Part shown: positions 15,857 through 16,256 of the stretch, piece after piece | Numbering within the stretch: position 1 is the stretch's first letter | How the letters are laid out: every line of letters begins with the position of its first letter | NCBI GenBank assembly: GCA_023409735.1 | Contig: JAEYRB010000038.1 | Span: 1-16,256 of the forward strand | Source of the DNA: Bacillota bacterium | GTDB lineage: Bacteria > Bacillota > Clostridia > Acetivibrionales > DTU013 | Reading direction: 5' to 3' | Length of the DNA stretch: 16,256 bases | Position numbers and translations under genes: made by a program | The notes under the pieces: generated by a model | What the model was told of the DNA's origin: nothing | What the model saw: the letters and a program-made list of their open reading frames with translations, nothing else | Database searches by the model: none

Positions 15857-16090
15857 AAATTGACACTATAAACTATAATACGCCTCTTTGTCAAGACACA
15901 GAAATCAAGATTTTAAGTTAACCCCATTCTATGCTAGTATTTTACGAAGCTATAACCTGCTCCTTGACAACTGAATACAAATTTGTTTCAATGAATGAAA
16001 TATATGGATAAAGAAATGAAATGAAAAATGTTAATATCCGCGACTTTTATTGAGGTCTAATTATAAATACAATTTTTTAGAATTTACCTT
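15857..16090. other. Gene-free A/T-rich stretch before the intron
   Basis: No credible gene is seen; the longest ATG-started frames are about ten codons. It holds two isolated TTGACA hexamers (15860-15865 and 15964-15969). Neither has a good -10 box at 16-18 bp. A 6-bp inverted repeat TTGACA/TGTCAA spans the first of them. The stretch may contain the decayed 3' end or leader of a unit whose hairpin lies at 16091. Confidence 0.4.
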
Positions 16091-16120
16091 GTCGCCATGG
16101 AATGACCATGTCTTGGCGGC
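16091..16120 (+). terminator. Stem-loop serving as probable insertion target of the group II intron
   Basis: GTCGCC (16091-16096) pairs with GGCGGC (16115-16120), and ATGG (16097-16100) with CCAT (16106-16109), around a 5-nt loop with a 5-nt bulge on the right. The sequence ATCATTATT follows and the intron begins 10 nt after the stem. Known for class C introns: they enter just downstream of terminator-like stem-loops. An original T-run may have been separated by the insertion. Confidence 0.6.
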
Positions 16121-16129
16121 ATCATTATT

Positions 16130-16256
16130 GTTCGCCCGACATGGGCAGTAACTCGGCGGTGAAAGTCCGCTATGGGCTTGGTAGTGGGAACCATTAGCTG
16201 AACAGCAAGGGTGTCCCTGGTGACGGGGAATCTGAAGGAAGCTGAAGGCAAAGTCC
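16130..16256 (+). mobile_element. Group II intron, bacterial class C type, 5' part of domain I (runs off the window)
   Basis: The RNA starts with GTTCGCCCGACATGGGC, close to the class C 5' consensus GUGYGCCCGGCAUGGG. It continues with the expected order of conserved domain I blocks: GGTGAAAGTCC (16157-16167), GGGCTTGGTAGTGGGAACC, the TTAGCTGAAC region, GCAAGGGTGTCC and GAATCTGAAGGAAGC. Only about 127 nt are in the window. The reverse transcriptase/maturase gene normally found in domain IV would lie further right. The second intron base pair reads GTTCG instead of the usual GTGCG/GTGTG, so activity is uncertain. Confidence 0.87.

Noticed and set aside
15964..16030. TTGACA as promoter or CRISPR leader near the right end
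   Set aside because: No acceptable -10 box stands 16-18 bp downstream (TTCAAT at best), and no repeated spacers follow, so neither claim is supported.

Overview
The window reads as chromosomal DNA of a low-GC Gram-positive anaerobe of the class Clostridia. The basis is strong AGGAGG-type Shine-Dalgarno (SD) sites, A/T-rich intergenic DNA, YesM/YesN-type two-component regulation of sugar uptake, LplB/YtcP-type permeases, a GGGtGRT protein and a group II intron of the bacterial class C type. A cluster III relative (Ruminiclostridium/Acetivibrio-like) is plausible, but this is an impression; no rRNA or tRNA is present to settle it.

Layout: (1) 1-588 is the C-terminal signalling half of a methyl-accepting chemotaxis protein, closed by two hairpins. 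(2) 733-8286 is a carbohydrate sensing and uptake locus. It has its own promoter, a membrane histidine kinase overlapping by 16 bp a response regulator with an AraC-type DNA-binding domain, then two CUT1-type ABC permeases and a large lipoprotein solute-binding protein, ending in a clear terminator. (3) 8380-10287 is a second lipoprotein solute-binding protein, a full-length paralogue of the first, behind its own promoter. (4) On the minus strand, 12422-10293 is a glycogen branching enzyme (GlgB) with an unusual N-terminal tail made of three 13-residue repeats. It converges on the second binding-protein gene with only 5 bp between the stop codons. (5) 12551-14775 is a two-gene operon: a NifU-N-like iron-sulfur scaffold protein and a GGGtGRT protein. 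Its leader of about 320 nt carries a folded element with competing base-pairing options, and the operon ends in a strong terminator. (6) On the minus strand, 15704-14793 is an EamA/DMT exporter with its own promoter. (7) The right end holds an orphan long hairpin (15805-15852) and the 5' end of a group II intron starting at about 16130, directly after a stem-loop, as expected for class C introns.

How the genes work together: the kinase and regulator probably respond to an extracellular saccharide and switch on the permeases and binding protein beside them. No ATPase subunit is encoded, so the importer probably borrows a shared MsmK/MsmX-type ATPase. The second binding protein may widen substrate range or act as a ligand sensor for the kinase. 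GlgB would serve storage of imported carbon. The NifU-like/GGGtGRT operon is unrelated to the sugar locus, and its role is not known in detail. The most interesting points are the leader of that operon, the paired binding proteins, the possible SD-masking fold before the first permease gene, and the intron boundary.
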